64,000 nt of DNA from Chlamydoabsidia padenii (GCA_025330725.1 JAIWND010000003.1:868001-932000); one strand, 5' to 3'; counted from the first letter of the stretch, positions 44,201 to 56,337 are shown. Notes: generated from the letters alone by a model not told the origin. A program made the numbers and translations.

Positions 44201-45413
44201 TGGGATACGGGAAATAGTATATGATTATATGACTGACCGACTTTTTTTTTTTTTTTTTTTTTTTTTGAAACATACTGTATCTTGGATGGTACTTTAGAAG
44301 GCTCAAATGGAATCCGTATGATCGCTGTTGGCACTGTTGCTGGAATATGGATGGGTATTGAAGGTGACACTAATAGTATTCGTCAAGTACTGGCTCTTCC
44401 CAATGTAACTCAAATGGCAGTTATACCTGAACCTCATATCTTGATGATATTAGCCGGTAAGATGTTTAAGAAAAAACAATCGACAAATCTTATCTGATAT
44501 ACTTCTCCTTTTATAGATAAAACATTGTATGCTTACGCTTTGGAAGCATTGGACCCGACTTGTACAACACAATCAAACGACAAACCACATCAAAAAATTG
44601 CGCAACATATCTCATACTTTAACGCTGGTACGTTACATGGACGATTTTTGGTGATTGCAAAGAAACAACGTGGGCTGGATAGTCACTTTAAAGCGTACGA
44701 ACCTGTCTGTGGTGATTTACGGGATCCTGCTAATCACAAGTACCTCGCGGCAAAGACAGGGCTCTTTAGCAAAACGCCCTCTTGGTTCAAGGTATACAAG
44801 GAATTCTACGTGGGGGCTCATTCTTCTGCTGTGCACTTTTTGAAGGCTCGTCTTGTCGTGGTGTGTCCGCGTGGGTTCGAGGTGATTGATTTGGAAAACC
44901 TCAGCATGAATCGGAATTTACCTGATCTTCAACATCCTGATTTTGCCTTTGTACAACAACGCGCCGATCTCAAGCCTTTGGGTTTCTTTAAATGTCGGGA
45001 ACATTACTTGTTGTGCTACGACGAATTTGCCTTTTTGGTGGATACCCATGGTTTGCTTGTCCAAGACTTGTATGCGTGGATTACTTGGGAAGGAACTCCT
45101 CAAGCTATTGCATTCTATTACCCTTATGTAGTGGCCTTTGATGCTCGGTTTATTGAAATCAGGCATGTGGAAACGGTAAGTACCCAAAAAAAGGGGGGAG
45201 GAGCATACATTGGGTTCTCATTTTTTTTTTTCCTAGGGTGAACTGATTCAAATTCTTGCTGGTGTGCATATGCGATGTCTTCAATTCACTAATGGCACCT
45301 TTTATCCTGTTATCCATGGATGTATGGCTCATCCCTTCAAACCTGATTACCAATATGTGTTCCAGCTGATGGCTAACTTTGAACCTCCTACTCTTGATCA
45401 TTGTAATAACTAA
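41211..45413 (+). CDS. ROM2: Rho1 guanine-nucleotide exchange factor (Rom2/Rgf-like; DEP-DH-PH-CNH)
   Basis: Activates Rho1 in the cell-wall integrity and polarity pathway at the plasma membrane. Exons: 41211-41372, 41447-42256, 42327-42620, 42690-42752, 42827-42970, 43043-44189, 44298-44456, 44517-45175 and 45237-45413, giving 1204 residues. A disordered Ser/Thr-rich N-terminus is followed by a DEP-like region (NYALFSELATHFIDQVKRV), a DH domain (RQEAIHELIYTEEDYVRDLN; HFIILPVTRLQRYPLLLDAI), a PH domain (LHEGPLMRRNQ, EIYVFLFDHMLVM) and a C-terminal citron homology domain (RMIAVGTVAGIWMG to QLMANFEPP). The acceptor of intron 1 is TAGCAG, a tandem NAGNAG site that can add or drop one Gln. Confidence 0.93.
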
Positions 45414-46282
45414 TTGGTGATCCTCATCATCACACAATATATCCCCTTATTCCACCTAGGTTTGGCAAAATCATCTTCTTTATAATTTACTTTTGTATAT
45501 GTAGTTTATTATCATTCAATCCCAATAAAAATTATATTTTTATAATCCATCTCTACTAATTGTCCCAATACTCTTATAAAAAATAATACTCAAACTCAAC
45601 CTCTTTTAATCCCCATCATAATCCCAGTCTTTTTGAAACGTCGATGTTTTCTGCTGGTTGGAGCGGCCCCCTGACCCCATTAAAAAGTTGCATTGTAACT
45701 CTACACCTAAACGTAAACCTGCCGACAAATTTGCACGAAGGGTGCCGGCCATTTAGCTAAAGGACAAAGGGAGCAGGGGATATGAAACGTAGACTATATC
45801 ATAGCTATTGATTTAAAATATAAAAGTCTTCTATATAAATAAAATCCTGCTGTTGTTTTAAACGCCAAATCGTACGGACATCTCAAACTTCATCATCATC
45901 ATAAGACTTTGAAATCCCGCTCTTTGTGCAACAATGTGTTGATAGTAATAGAAATGGAATGGAGTGCCCTCGCAGTAAGGGGGTATGGGGAGAAGTGGGG
46001 TGGAGAAAGACTGCATACATACATTTGGGCTCTACAATGAGTAACGAAATCTCGACTGACAACGCTTCCCCTCCGTGATCATACCCCCAAATCGGGAATT
46101 GCTAGGCGCATTAAATTTGGTGTTCGGCGTTTGATAATGAAGTTTTCTTTACGAGCCTTTCCCAGAAATCACGTAATTTGAAAACCAGGCCAGGCTTGGA
46201 AATGATTACCGTTAAATAGCCTGAAAAAAAAAAAAAAAAAAAAAGATGCACTCCCCATCATGCACCCTCACCCTCTCTTAAA
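45414..46282. other. Spacer downstream of the RhoGEF gene
   Basis: No exon supported. Carries one reverse motif copy (45908-45920) and a 22-base A run near 46222; a moderately G/C-rich stretch at 45650-45780 has no recognisable content. Confidence 0.5.
45908..45920 (-). promoter_or_regulatory. Recurring motif (variant)
   Basis: Plus-strand TTTGAAATCCCGC; no start codon nearby. Confidence 0.4.
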
Positions 46283-46461
46283 ACAAAAGTCAGTTTAAAA
46301 CGATCATAAGGCTGAATAGCACTATATAAAGGGCTTGGTACAATGGCCATTATGTAAAGTTTGTTGGAAATAGCCTAAGAAATGCTCATGGTCACTTTTG
46401 TCATGAGTATCACTTGTTCATTAAGGCAGTAGAGCTCTCCTAAGATTCAAAGTGAGGGTAA

Positions 46462-46475
46462 GCGGGTTTTGAAAT
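46462..46475 (+). promoter_or_regulatory. Recurring motif in repeat unit 1
   Basis: GCGGGTTTTGAAAT within the first tandem unit. Confidence 0.45.
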
Positions 46476-46698
46476 AAGTTTTATCTTGTGTGTCAAATTT
46501 CATTCTGCAATTTTTTTCACAAAAGTCAGGTTAAAACAATCATGAGGCTATATTGCTCCATACAAGGTACTTGGTGCAATGACCATTATGTAAAGTTTGT
46601 TGGAAATAGCCTAAGGAATGCACTTGGTCACTTTTGTCATGAGCATCACTTGTTCATTAAGGCAGTAGAGCTCTCCTTAAGATTCAAGGCAAGAGTAA

Positions 46699-46712
46699 GC
46701 GGGGTTTGAAAT
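46699..46712 (+). promoter_or_regulatory. Recurring motif in repeat unit 2
   Basis: GCGGGGTTTGAAAT within the second tandem unit. Confidence 0.5.
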
Positions 46713-47044
46713 AAGTTCTGTCTTGTGTATCAATTTTCATTCTGCAACTTTTTTTTTTTTTTTGACAAAAGTCAGGTTAAAACAATCATGAGGCTATATC
46801 GCTCCATACAAGGTACTTGGTACAATGACCATTATGTAAAATTTGTTGAAAGTAGGCTAAGGAATGCTCATGGTCACTTTTGTCATGAGTATCACTTGTC
46901 CATTGATGCAGTAGAGCTCTGCTAACAATGGCAAAGTAAACCTGTAATTCAAAGCCTTTCGGGAGTTCAGTTTACGTGATTTTCGGTGGAAGGGAAAGGT
47001 TGGCGTTTTCTTTCGTCTACAAAAAAAATATCTTTCGCCGCAAA

Positions 47045-47230
47045 GGAAAGGTAAAAGTCATTACAAGCCTAAACACACTAACACAAGGACCTTGGTACTT
47101 GACTTTACGTTAAAGTATGTTGGAAATGGGTCATAATGTCCACATGGTCACTTTAATTATTAGCATCCGTTGACAACGGAGCGGTAAAGTTCCTTCCAAC
47201 TCTGACTAGGGACTGGTGGGATTTGAAAAT
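47045..47230 (+). repeat. Diverged fourth copy of the tandem unit
   Basis: Same order of words as the three-copy array, but with many changes: AAAGTCATTACAAGCCT, CCTTGGTACTTGAC, GTTGGAAATGG, CACATGGTCACTTT, and ending in GTGGGATTTGAAAAT (47216-47230), the recurring motif again. Confidence 0.6.
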
Positions 47231-48242
47231 GATTTTGGCTTCTGATCAAAGCGTGGTTTGATTAGGAAAAGGGGGAACAGGGCGTCTATTGATACACATG
47301 ACGTTATCATAACCAGACTTTTTTTTTGCATTGATCGGTGTTTATTTGAAATCCCGCCATCATGACATTCTAGCTTCTTTACATGTATTGATTGATGATC
47401 AGCATGAATGGATCGTTTGTAAATAGTGAAAATAACTCAAATACATGTGATCCTATCGTCTCCTACATTGATTGACAAGGGTTTACCCCATTGAATTGAT
47501 TGGTTAACCATCAATTTTCATTCTTCTTCCATTTTCACAGCACTGATCACCTGCTTTTTATCCCTTCCTGTATTTCATTAAAAGGTTCGTCTCTCAATAA
47601 ATATATATATATATATATATATTTTTACAAAAAATATAATCTTTTGTTCAATTACCTGATTCTCCTTCCTCTCATTCAAAGTCTTTTGGGTCTCCTTCCT
47701 CTCATTAAAGTTTTTTGGCCAGGTGTCTCTTCTTTCTATCATCCTTCTTCCACGTCCCGTATGTGTTCTACCGAGGCTTCAACGATTTCAAATCAAACAA
47801 TAATAAAGATAGGTGTTCCATCTGGACTGCATCCGATTTTTTTCCTCTTCGTTTTATTCATCCGCGAAGTTATCGCTACCCACCCTTAACTGCATTAATA
47901 TGGTAAGTTTTATCATTTCAAAAGACAAAATGGGCTGTCCACGTGTACTAACTGACTGTTAGCTTTCTTTTCTTATGTATCATTGCTTTCAATCATTCTT
48001 TTAAACTATTTTTAAACACCGTTTATTTTATTATTTATTTTAATAAAACTAGTACAAAGCCAAAAGCTTTGATCTGATGCTGATTTGCATGAATGGGAGA
48101 CACCTGAAGGAGAAAAAGTGGCTGGAATATTGAAATCCAGATATCGCCTTTTGAAATTAAAAGCAATGACAATTTCTCCTCTCCTCTTTCTCAGTCTTTT
48201 TTTTTTTATCCAACCAAACTCACACATTGGATAAATTCATCA
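47231..48242. other. 1-kb spacer upstream of TAF6
   Basis: Contains a reverse motif copy (47344-47356), a (TA)n run near 47600-47621, and A/T-rich sequence. The ORF at 47500-47889 shows no protein features. Weak motif-like words TTGAAATCCAG and CGCCTTTTGAAATT lie 90-115 bases before the TAF6 start. Confidence 0.5.
47344..47356 (-). promoter_or_regulatory. Recurring motif (variant)
   Basis: Plus-strand ATTTGAAATCCCG at 47344-47356, in the spacer after the diverged repeat copy. Confidence 0.4.
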
Positions 48243-50081
48243 ATGAGTGCTATACCCAAAGACACCATTAAAGTAAGTACAGAGTATAACAAGAACACCT
48301 ATAACTTGTTTTGATTGTTTATGAGCTAATCATTCCAATATCTCTCTCTCTCTCTCTCTTTATTATTATTGTTATTATACGTAGAGTATTGGCGAATCTG
48401 TAGGCATCAGCAACTTGAAAGACGATGTCGCGGCAGCTTTGGGTCAAGACGTTGACTACCGAGTCCAAGAACTTATTCAAGTAAGTAGGAATCCAATAAG
48501 GGGCTGATGATTGTGGGTGGGTGGGTGGGTGGGTTGATAAATAGACAAAACAAAACAAAAAAAACACCAACAACAAGGGATTCCAAAGAAAAGGACGGTA
48601 CTAACTCTCTCTTTCTTTCTCTTTATGATGTATTGATAGGAAGCAACAAAGTTTATGCGACATTCGAAACGATCTAAACTTACAGTGGACGATATTAATG
48701 CGGCACTACGAGTGAAGAATGTGGAACCTCTGTATGGGTACAATTGTGGGGACGCTAACAAGTTTCGACGTATCACTATCAACAATCACAATATATATTT
48801 TACCGACGATGAAGAAGTGGACTTTGATACAATATTGAACAAACCCTTACCCAAGATTCCTCTGGACGTATCCTTTACTGCTCATTGGTTGGCCATTGAA
48901 GGGGTCCAGCCTGCTATTCCTCAAAACCCAACACCAAGTGGTAAGTTTGGAAACATAACTGACACTTGACAACTGCTTAGTATTGACTAAATCGATTTTT
49001 TTTAGATGCCAAATCCGATCTATTGACCAAGAAAACCAAGACACAGAATACATCGAATGGAATATCAACTGATCAAGTGGATGTTAAACCTTTGGTCAAA
49101 CATATTTTATCCAAGGAACTACAAATGTATTTTGAACGAATCACAGATGCCATTGTTAGTGAAGACGAACGATTACGATCTCAAGCATTTGAAAGTCTAC
49201 GAAACGATCCTGGGTTGCATCAATTATTACCTTATTTTGTCCAACATATACAAAAGAAGGTGATTCAAAATCACAAGAATTTAGATGTATTGGATGCTAT
49301 GCTTTCTACTGTCTACTCGATATTAAACAATGAACATTTGTTTGTGGAACCTTATGTAAGTTATTGTTAACACTTGGGTGACTGATTGACTGATTTTTTT
49401 TTTTTTATTTTCTTTCCCTTTTTGATAGTTACATCAATTGATTCCTTCTATCCTGTCATGCCTGGTGGGACGAAACATTTGTGAACATCCTTTGGAGCAA
49501 GATCATTGGAGCACTCGTGATCGGGCAGCAACATTGGTTTCATCGATTTGTCAACAATATGGGAGATCGTATCACACATTACAACCTCGAATCGCCAAAG
49601 CCTTGCTACGTGCCTATCTGGATCCAACAAAACCATTGACAACTCAGTACGGTGCTATCAAGGGTCTATCTCAACTTGGATCGGAGGTGACCCGGGTCTT
49701 GGTGGTCCCGAATATCAAGTTTTATACTGAAAATTGTTTACAACATGCTCTCAACAGTACAAATACATTGAAATTGGAAGGTGCCAACAAGTGTAAAGAA
49801 GCTTTGACTGTAAGTTGGGGATAAGGTGCTCTTGGGATCTACAACTCATTCTTCTTTTTTTTTTTATTTATTTATAATAGGATGTTGTTTTGCATATTGG
49901 CCAAGAAGTATCAAAATCAACTCTATCAACGTTAGGATCTGACACAGTGATGGCGGAACGGGCTTCGGAAGACGATCGGACAAAGCTACAGGAACAAATC
50001 GGGACACTTATTGCGGCATCCCTGTTGGAAAAGGACGACAGGAAGACTGTGGTACAAGGTATCTTGAATTCTTTACAGTAG
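48243..50081 (+). CDS. TAF6: Transcription initiation factor TFIID subunit 6 (TAF6)
   Basis: Histone-fold subunit of TFIID (and SAGA) that pairs with TAF9. Exons: 48243-48272, 48385-48480, 48640-48940, 49006-49355, 49429-49809 and 49881-50081, giving 452 residues. The N-terminal histone fold runs from IPKDTIKSIGESVGISNLKD through FMRHSKRSKLTVDDINAALR (about residues 5-70). GYNCGDANKFRR and the linker follow, and then the C-terminal HEAT-repeat domain (VKHILSKELQMYFERI, ATLVSSICQQYGRSYHTLQP, TTQYGAIKGLSQLG). All conserved blocks are present and in order, so it looks functional. Confidence 0.96.
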
Positions 50082-50320
50082 TTATCCCCCCCTCTCCTTT
50101 TTTTTTTTATTCAGTATAGTATAAACATTCTCTTTGTTAATTAATAAAAACCAAACAAGTCATGCTTTATGTTTCTTTATATTGATGAAATGTAGTTTAT
50201 TGATATGATGTGGGTCGATTCCAAAATATATGTATATGGGTACAGTAAACTAAACAGTGATGAAATGATTACAATGTCAAGTGAGGCATTCAAAAAGGGG
50301 GATTTCGAAAAAAAGGTAGT

Positions 50321-50685
50321 CTAGCTCTTTTCGTGAAATTCAGACGATTCATTTTTCACCATACAGCAAACCAAACAAGCAAGTATACTATCAAAGGGTG
50401 AGTTATATGTTTCATTTGATGGATTTATAAAAATAAAAATACGTACCACCCGATACAGCAAGGATATTTGTCAGAGACAATACCATGCTCTTGGACAACA
50501 ACTGTTTCAGGATTTGGAGTTGGAGTGTAATCTATGCAAATGGTGTTAATTACAACCCCGATATTTTTTGTGGTCAGAGAAAGGAGCTTACTTTGTATAT
50601 GTGTACTAGAACGTTGAGGCTGTGGTGTATAGTATCGATCAGGTACATTCATTTCTGGTTTCTTTGTGGGGTCGATGGATGTCAT
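50321..50685 (-). CDS. Small Cys-rich membrane-associated protein (CYSTM-like)
   Basis: Three exons (50685-50592, 50531-50447, 50387-50321) join to 81 residues. The N-terminal half is hydrophilic and Pro/Gln-rich (PDRYYTPQPQRSSTHIQ, YTPTPNPETVVVQEHG); the C-terminal half has a short Cys-rich hydrophobic segment, YPCCIGCILACLVCCMV, before a charged tail. That combination is the layout of CYSTM/stress-tolerance miniproteins of plants and fungi, but the join depends on a GTACGT donor and the family match is only by pattern. Confidence 0.6.
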
Positions 50686-50901
50686 GGTCGGATCTACTGT
50701 TATATGGGATACTAATAATAAGAAGACTAAATATATATATATATATAAAGAGAGGAAGACAATAAAGAAGAAGAAGAAGAAGAAGAAGAGTAAAAGATCA
50801 TCAAATGAGGTTTTTATTGTAACAACAAAAAAGATTTTTATTAAAATATAAACAAACTAGCTAACAAATTAAGATTATATCCATCCAATGCCGAGAATTG
50901 A

Positions 50902-52371
50902 TTAGGACCCAGTATATTCGCTGGATCGCTCCCGAGTCACACTAGGACTTCTTCGTTGGCGTCTTCTTCTTCTTCTATCGTCATCGTCACTGCTGTCATC
51001 ACTATATCGTCGGCTATCACGGGATCGTCGTCGTCGTCTACGTTCGTAATCATCAAGTTCATCCCGCTCATCACGTCGTCTGCTGTCGTGGTAATGTCGT
51101 CGTGATCTTCGTTCATAATCATCCAAGGCACTTTTATCGTCTCTTTTTCTGCTATCGTGGCGACTTGAGCTTCTATGAGAAGGACTACGGCTTCTACGGT
51201 GATGGCGTCGAGGACTTGGGCTACGGCGGTATCGGCGAGAAGGACTAGAGCTATGTCGACTTGAGCGTGAAGGAGACCGACGTTTGTTTCGATGGTGATC
51301 AACCTCCTTTATATCCCTAAAATGGAGATGTAAAACAGAAAATCAGTAAAGTAAAATAGTGTTCATCTTCCCCCTTTTTTTCTTCTTGTGTCAGCTCCTT
51401 ACTTTGTCTTTTCACCATCATAATCAGCCAGTTTCTTCTCCAATTCTCTAGCAATAGGTACAGGAATACGGGGTAGCATGGTTCCATAGAATTTTTGTTC
51501 AGTCAAGAGCATCCGACAAAGTTCACCAATGGTCCTAATCAAATTAAAAAAGGTTGGGTTAAAATATCAGTGGGGAAGGGAGGGGATGCATTATATCGAT
51601 TTACTTCATTTGAGGTTTTGTCCCACTGGCCACATTTATTTCCTGTTCTTCGTCCAAATAATAACCCAACCAATCCCAGAGTTGAGCAGGTGCACAAACA
51701 TAACGAAGGTATAAAAACCCAACTGCCCGAATGTATCTATTCAAATAGATTAGTTCTATATCCCCCCCCCACATCTTCTTTTTATATTACTTACGGAGAA
51801 TCCTTATGATCTATCATATGTTCCAGTTGTTTAACAGTGAGTCGCATGGTCCAGAGTTTGTATAAACAACAAAACGCGGTAGAGGGAGTGGTCCCAGTTA
51901 CAAAGGGAGCCACATTGGTCACTATTATAAAGTTATCATAAAAAGTAAAGAAAAAAAAAAAAAAAAAAAGGTTGGATCAGTAAAACTATGGTAAACAAGT
52001 TCTGAGTGAACAAATATACATGAGTGGGGAAGGTGGGGAAGGATGACAAGAGAGACAAACAGACTCCTACCCCTCATTCCATCATCAATATCTTACAAAA
52101 CAGTTTGGATGCGAGCCAGTACCTTGATTGTATACTTCATTAATCACATCATGATAGTTGGTTTTTTCACTAGGTTTTAAAAAGTCAAGAGTTGGTCAAA
52201 ACACCTTTCTGTCACTATTACCTTGTTTGTTTGCTTTTGTTTTGTTTTTTTGTTAACAACTTACTATAAACCTTGGAAGTAGCGAGATTCAAGGATATTT
52301 TGATATATGATAGGATTCATATTCATGGTATCCACGTTACCCCATGTTTCCAGTTGATTGATATCACCCAT
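50902..52371 (-). CDS. PRPF38B: Pre-mRNA-splicing factor 38B (PRP38 family, RS tail)
   Basis: Spliceosomal protein of the PRP38 family; PRP38 itself is needed for spliceosome activation. Exons: 52371-52265, 52169-52123, 51921-51795, 51736-51605, 51534-51403 and 51316-50902, giving 319 residues. The PRP38 domain spans residues 1-180: METWGN-type start (QLETWGNVDTMNMNPI), TTPSTAFCCLYKLWTMRLT, SPYIRAVGFLYLRYV, LWDWLGYYLDEEQE and TMLPRIPVP. The remaining 130 residues are Arg/Ser and Arg/Asp-rich. The NMNP start and long RS tail match the B rather than the A paralogue. The intron 2 donor is GTACTG. A motif copy is 95 bases upstream. Confidence 0.93.
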
Positions 52372-52964
52372 GTTTTGAATTTAGTGTGAAGAAGAAAGAA
52401 AAAGAAGGTGAAAGAAAAAAAAAAATTCATCCACACTAAAATAACGCTTCATGCCCCGCTCTATGGCGGGATTTGAATTCATGTTCCCTTGAGTTTGCCA
52501 TGCCATTAGTGTGCATAATTGTGTCCCTGTAATAGTCCATTGAGAGAGAATTAGTGGTCAACTCAATTTGCATCATAATCCCAGAGGCAATAAAGAAGGA
52601 GATGTTTAATTCATCTCTCAAGAGATAAAGGTTGTCCTATGAGGTGGAGTTGACTCGTTTATAGATGGGCCCCAATGTATACAGCAATCTTTACATTCTA
52701 CCAAGGTGATCTAGCAATAAAAACTATCTTGATATTGACTCATCATTTTTGTTCATCATTCCAAAAGATGGGAAAAGAGATGAACATTGATGCATAAATG
52801 AGTGTCCAGATTTCAACCTCCGATTCACTCGACTTTTTTTTTTTTTTTTTGTTTATAATTGTCCGTCGTTTTCCTTTACCTTTCTTCTTTTTTATTTTTC
52901 ACTTTATACTTTTTTTTTTTTTTTTTTTTATTGGTCTCCAACACAATCTCCTCTTTTTATTACA
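52372..52964. other. Divergent spacer, PRPF38B/clathrin light chain
   Basis: Holds one near-perfect motif copy close to PRPF38B, T-rich runs at 52833-52850 and 52909-52930, and the clathrin light chain leader. No exon seen. Confidence 0.55.
52466..52479 (+). promoter_or_regulatory. Recurring GCGGGATTTGAAA motif, PRPF38B promoter
   Basis: GCGGGATTTGAATT, 95 bases upstream of PRPF38B. Confidence 0.55.
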
Positions 52965-53814
52965 ATGTCTGACTATATCGGTAGTCCCAACACGACTGAT
53001 CCAACCACCGACTTTCTTGCTCGCGAACGAGCAGCTCTTGGTGATGATGCTGATTTCTTCACTGACCATGCCAATTTGACTCCATCACCTTCCTTCATGG
53101 GCACACCTGATCTTCCATCACCCAGTGCCATTCTCACGCCTACCTTGACCAATACTGGAACAGACGATCTTATTCAACAATCTAACCAAGTCTCACAATT
53201 TGAATCAAGCTACCCAAGTGCTGATCAACTGGAATCGTCACAGGTAAAAAAAGAAGAAGGATGGTTGGGCTCTATTTTTTATATAATTCTCATTTTATGA
53301 TAGGCTTTCCATAACGCCATGTTACCTGACGAAGAGCCAGAAACAGTCAAGTAATGATAAATTGATCCCACCTGTTATATTGACTTAACTTTTTCTTCTT
53401 CTTCTTATTCTAGGCAATGGCGAGAAAATCAGAATGAAATCCTTGCTGAACGTGATGAAGAAGCGGCAAAAAAGAAACAAGACACCATCAAGAAGGCTCA
53501 CGAAGATATCGACAAGTTTTATGAAGATTACAATGAAAAAAAACAAAAGGCGATTGAAGAACACAGGTAATGTATAGCATTTTATTTTATCAACCAATCA
53601 CTCATTTCTCTCTCTCTCTCTCTTTAATAGACAACAAGAAGAACAGATCGAAAAGGACAAGGATGATGCGGACGCTAACGTATGGGAAAGGGTGCTCAAG
53701 CAATGCAACACGGGTGCTGCGGATGGTTTATCTAGAACTGGTGATGTAACCCGTATGAAGGAAATTATGCTTGGTCTGAAGAACACAAAAGATGCTCCTG
53801 GTAGTATAGTTTAG
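52965..53814 (+). CDS. CLC1: Clathrin light chain
   Basis: Regulatory subunit of the clathrin triskelion in endocytosis and Golgi-endosome transport. Exons: 52965-53243, 53304-53350, 53414-53566 and 53631-53814, giving 220 residues. An acidic, Ser/Thr/Pro-rich N-terminal half (DPTTDFLARERAALGDDAD) precedes a central coiled coil that binds the heavy chain (QWRENQNEILAERDEEAAKK to KQKAIEEHRQQEEQIEKDK), then the C-terminal WERVLKQCN and MKEIMLGLKN segments. Length and order match the fungal family. Confidence 0.95.
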
Positions 53815-53963
53815 GATGGTATCATGTTATGCTTTAGTTAAAATAGAATAAAGAACCCTCGATTGCTTGCTTGTTATATTTCAAGCGCCGATTTAATATA
53901 CTTGATATTTTATCTTGTCCTTGGCATTTTTTATTTCTTTCCATTTTTTATCTTTTGCCACTA

Positions 53964-54523
53964 ATGAATGCAAACGAAACCGATCCTTCAATTCCACCTC
54001 CAGACGAGCCCATGGAAGAAGAAATGTACTCTTCATGGGCTCTTCTTATTCTTATGACTTTACTTATTGGTGCACTTTGGGCAAGTTACCATCTACAACT
54101 ACGCAAAATTCGGGCAATACACGAAACGGTGATATCTATCATGGCAGGTAATTAGCAACAGGAACGAGACCTGTTCTGTTAGATAGGTGATACTTGATAA
54201 CTTTATGTTTTGTTTTGTTTTTTTTGATAAATAGGTATGATTGTGGGTTTGATTATCAAATTGTCCCCAGGAACCATTATCCAAAAGATGATGCAATTCA
54301 ACCAAGGCTACTTTTTCAATTTGCTATTACCACCCATCATCCTCAACTCTGGCTACGAACTAAAACGGGTAATATATATATACATTGAAATATGATTACT
54401 GTCTTGTTGACTTGCTAATTCTTTTTCTTCTCTCTCAAGCGGAACTTCTTTTACAACTTTGGGACTATTTTGACATTTGCCATGGTAGGTACTTTTATTG
54501 CCGCTGTTGTTACTGGGTAAGTG

Positions 54524-54554
<31 letters not shown>

Positions 54555-56337
54555 GTATCTAGTTTTATACTAACATGAATTTTATTAGGGTGTTGACTTT
54601 TTTGTTTGCACTGCTCCACTTGGAAGGTATCAATATCAGCTTCTTGGACAGCATGATCTTTGGCTCCATCCTATCAGCCACCGACCCTGTCACGATTCTG
54701 GCCATCTTCTCTCAACTCCATGTCGACCCTCAATTATTCTCCATTATATCTGGTGAATCTCTACTTAATGACGCTGTTGCCATTGTGTTATCAGAGTAAG
54801 TAGGTAACCCCTCACATGTCATCTCACTAATCATCACCAATCTCACTAACCTTGTTTTATGCGTGAATGATAGAACTTTGAGGAAATTCCGTGGACAAGA
54901 TCTTCATGCTGTCAATATATTCAAGGGCATTGGTCTATTCCTGGGTGTCTTCTCGGCTTCGACTTTGATCGGTATACTATTTGGTATTGGTGTTGCATTG
55001 ATGCTCAAGTATTCTCAACTCTATCGTCTACCCAACATTGAAGCGTGTATGATCAGCTTGATGGCTTACAGCAGCTACCTCTTCTCCAATGCTGCTCAAA
55101 TGTCTGGTATCGTCACACTTCTCTTCACGGGTATCACTCTGAAACACTATGCTTATGATAACATGTCTTTACGCACCAAGCGCGCTACTCGTTATGTCTT
55201 CCAGATCTTGTCACAACTCTCCGAAAACTTTATCTTTATCTACCTTGGGGTCAACCTTTTTACACAAACGGAATTGGACTATAAACCGATCTTCATTTTG
55301 GTCACCACGGTAATAAAAAGAAGAAAGAGAAGGGGGAATGTAAACTAATCTCTTTCTCCCTTTTTTAATAATTTGCATAGGTCTTCATCTGTATAGCACG
55401 GTACTTCTCGGTGGCACCCTTATCCTTTATCATCAATGCTATTTGTCGGGCGGTAGGAAAACCTGAACTATTACCAAGGTCTCACCAAATGATGCTCTTC
55501 TGGGCTGGATTACGAGGTGCGGTTGCGTTTGCATTGGCATCCAGTCTGACCGGTGAAAGTGGATCTGCCATGCGTACAACTATTTTGGCAGTGGTGGTCT
55601 TGACGGTACTCATCTTTGGCGGCACCACGAATCGTATGTTACAGGTGCTAGAGATCAAAACCGGGGTAGTGGAACCTGATGATTCATGCAGCGACGATGA
55701 AGAAGATGTCGACCCTCAAACTTTGCGACATACTCCGACTCGGCGGCGGCGACTCGATCAACGACAAGAACCTCAACAACAACAGCATCCATCTGAAGAT
55801 CACTTGCTCAACATGGACGATGAAGACGATTATTTACTCCCTCAACGGCGGTATCAGCAAGAACAAATGGATGTCTCTATCGGCGGATTACTATCTGGTC
55901 CCTTGGGTGCCCCGATCCCTGAACCTGATCAACCCCATTGGTTCATGTCTTTTGATGAAAAATGGATCAAGCCCTTATTGACAAAGAAGCACGTTCAAGC
56001 ACGCAATCAAACCCTGGCGGAATATTGGCGCGATAAACGGAAAAAGATGGATAGGGCGAATCAATCTATGCTGGCAGGGATTCGTGGCATGCATCTCCGA
56101 AATGACACTGATGACCATCAGGATGCTGTCACTTTGAAATCTGTGCGTGGTGCCACCTCGACGTTGGTAAATACTCAATATGAGGACGACGACGACGACG
56201 ATAGCCACGATATTAATGAATGGGAACAACATGCGATCGATAGAAATGTATTTGGAACGCCGTCAACTAACAATAAACTCGTCATTGGCGCTGGTCGTGT
56301 CTTTGGTCGATCTCCTTCTACCCCTCCTGATGGTTGA
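53964..56337 (+). CDS. NHX1: Endosomal/vacuolar Na+(K+)/H+ exchanger (Nhx1-type)
   Basis: CPA1-family cation/proton exchanger of late endosomes or vacuole. Exons: 53964-54147, 54235-54368, 54440-54516, 54589-54795, 54874-55309 and 55381-56337, giving 664 residues. An acidic N-terminus precedes about 11-12 membrane spans. Family landmarks: [20 protein letters not shown] (amiloride-type motif), [29 protein letters not shown] with the ion-binding Asn-Asp, and [13 protein letters not shown]. The C-terminal 230 residues are acidic, Gln-rich and cytoplasmic. An alternative donor (GTAGGT) lies inside exon 3 but would break the frame. Confidence 0.95.

Larger units (their letters stand above)
46283..46930 (+). 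repeat. Tandem repeat, ~240-bp unit, three copies
   Basis: Units begin with ACAAAAGTCAG at 46283, 46519 and 46765 (periods 236 and 246; the difference is mostly a T run). Shared landmarks in order: AAAACAATCATGAGGCT, CCATTATGTAAA, GCTCATGGTCACTTTTGTCA, TTAAGGCAGTAGAGCTCT and, in units 1 and 2, a copy of the recurring GCGGG-TTTGAAAT motif. The third unit is truncated before the motif. Short ORFs inside are remnants of the period and not called. Confidence 0.85.

Noticed and set aside
46488..46925. Two similar ORFs of 66-73 codons in the tandem array
   Set aside because: They are parallel translations of the same 240-bp unit, and the frame is not kept in the first and fourth copies.
47500..47889. 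129-codon plus-strand ORF
   Set aside because: Low-complexity Phe/Leu/Ser/Tyr translation of T-rich DNA with a (TA)n run inside; typical spurious ORF.
51495..51809. 104-codon plus-strand ORF across PRPF38B
   Set aside because: Antisense shadow over PRPF38B exons and an intron.
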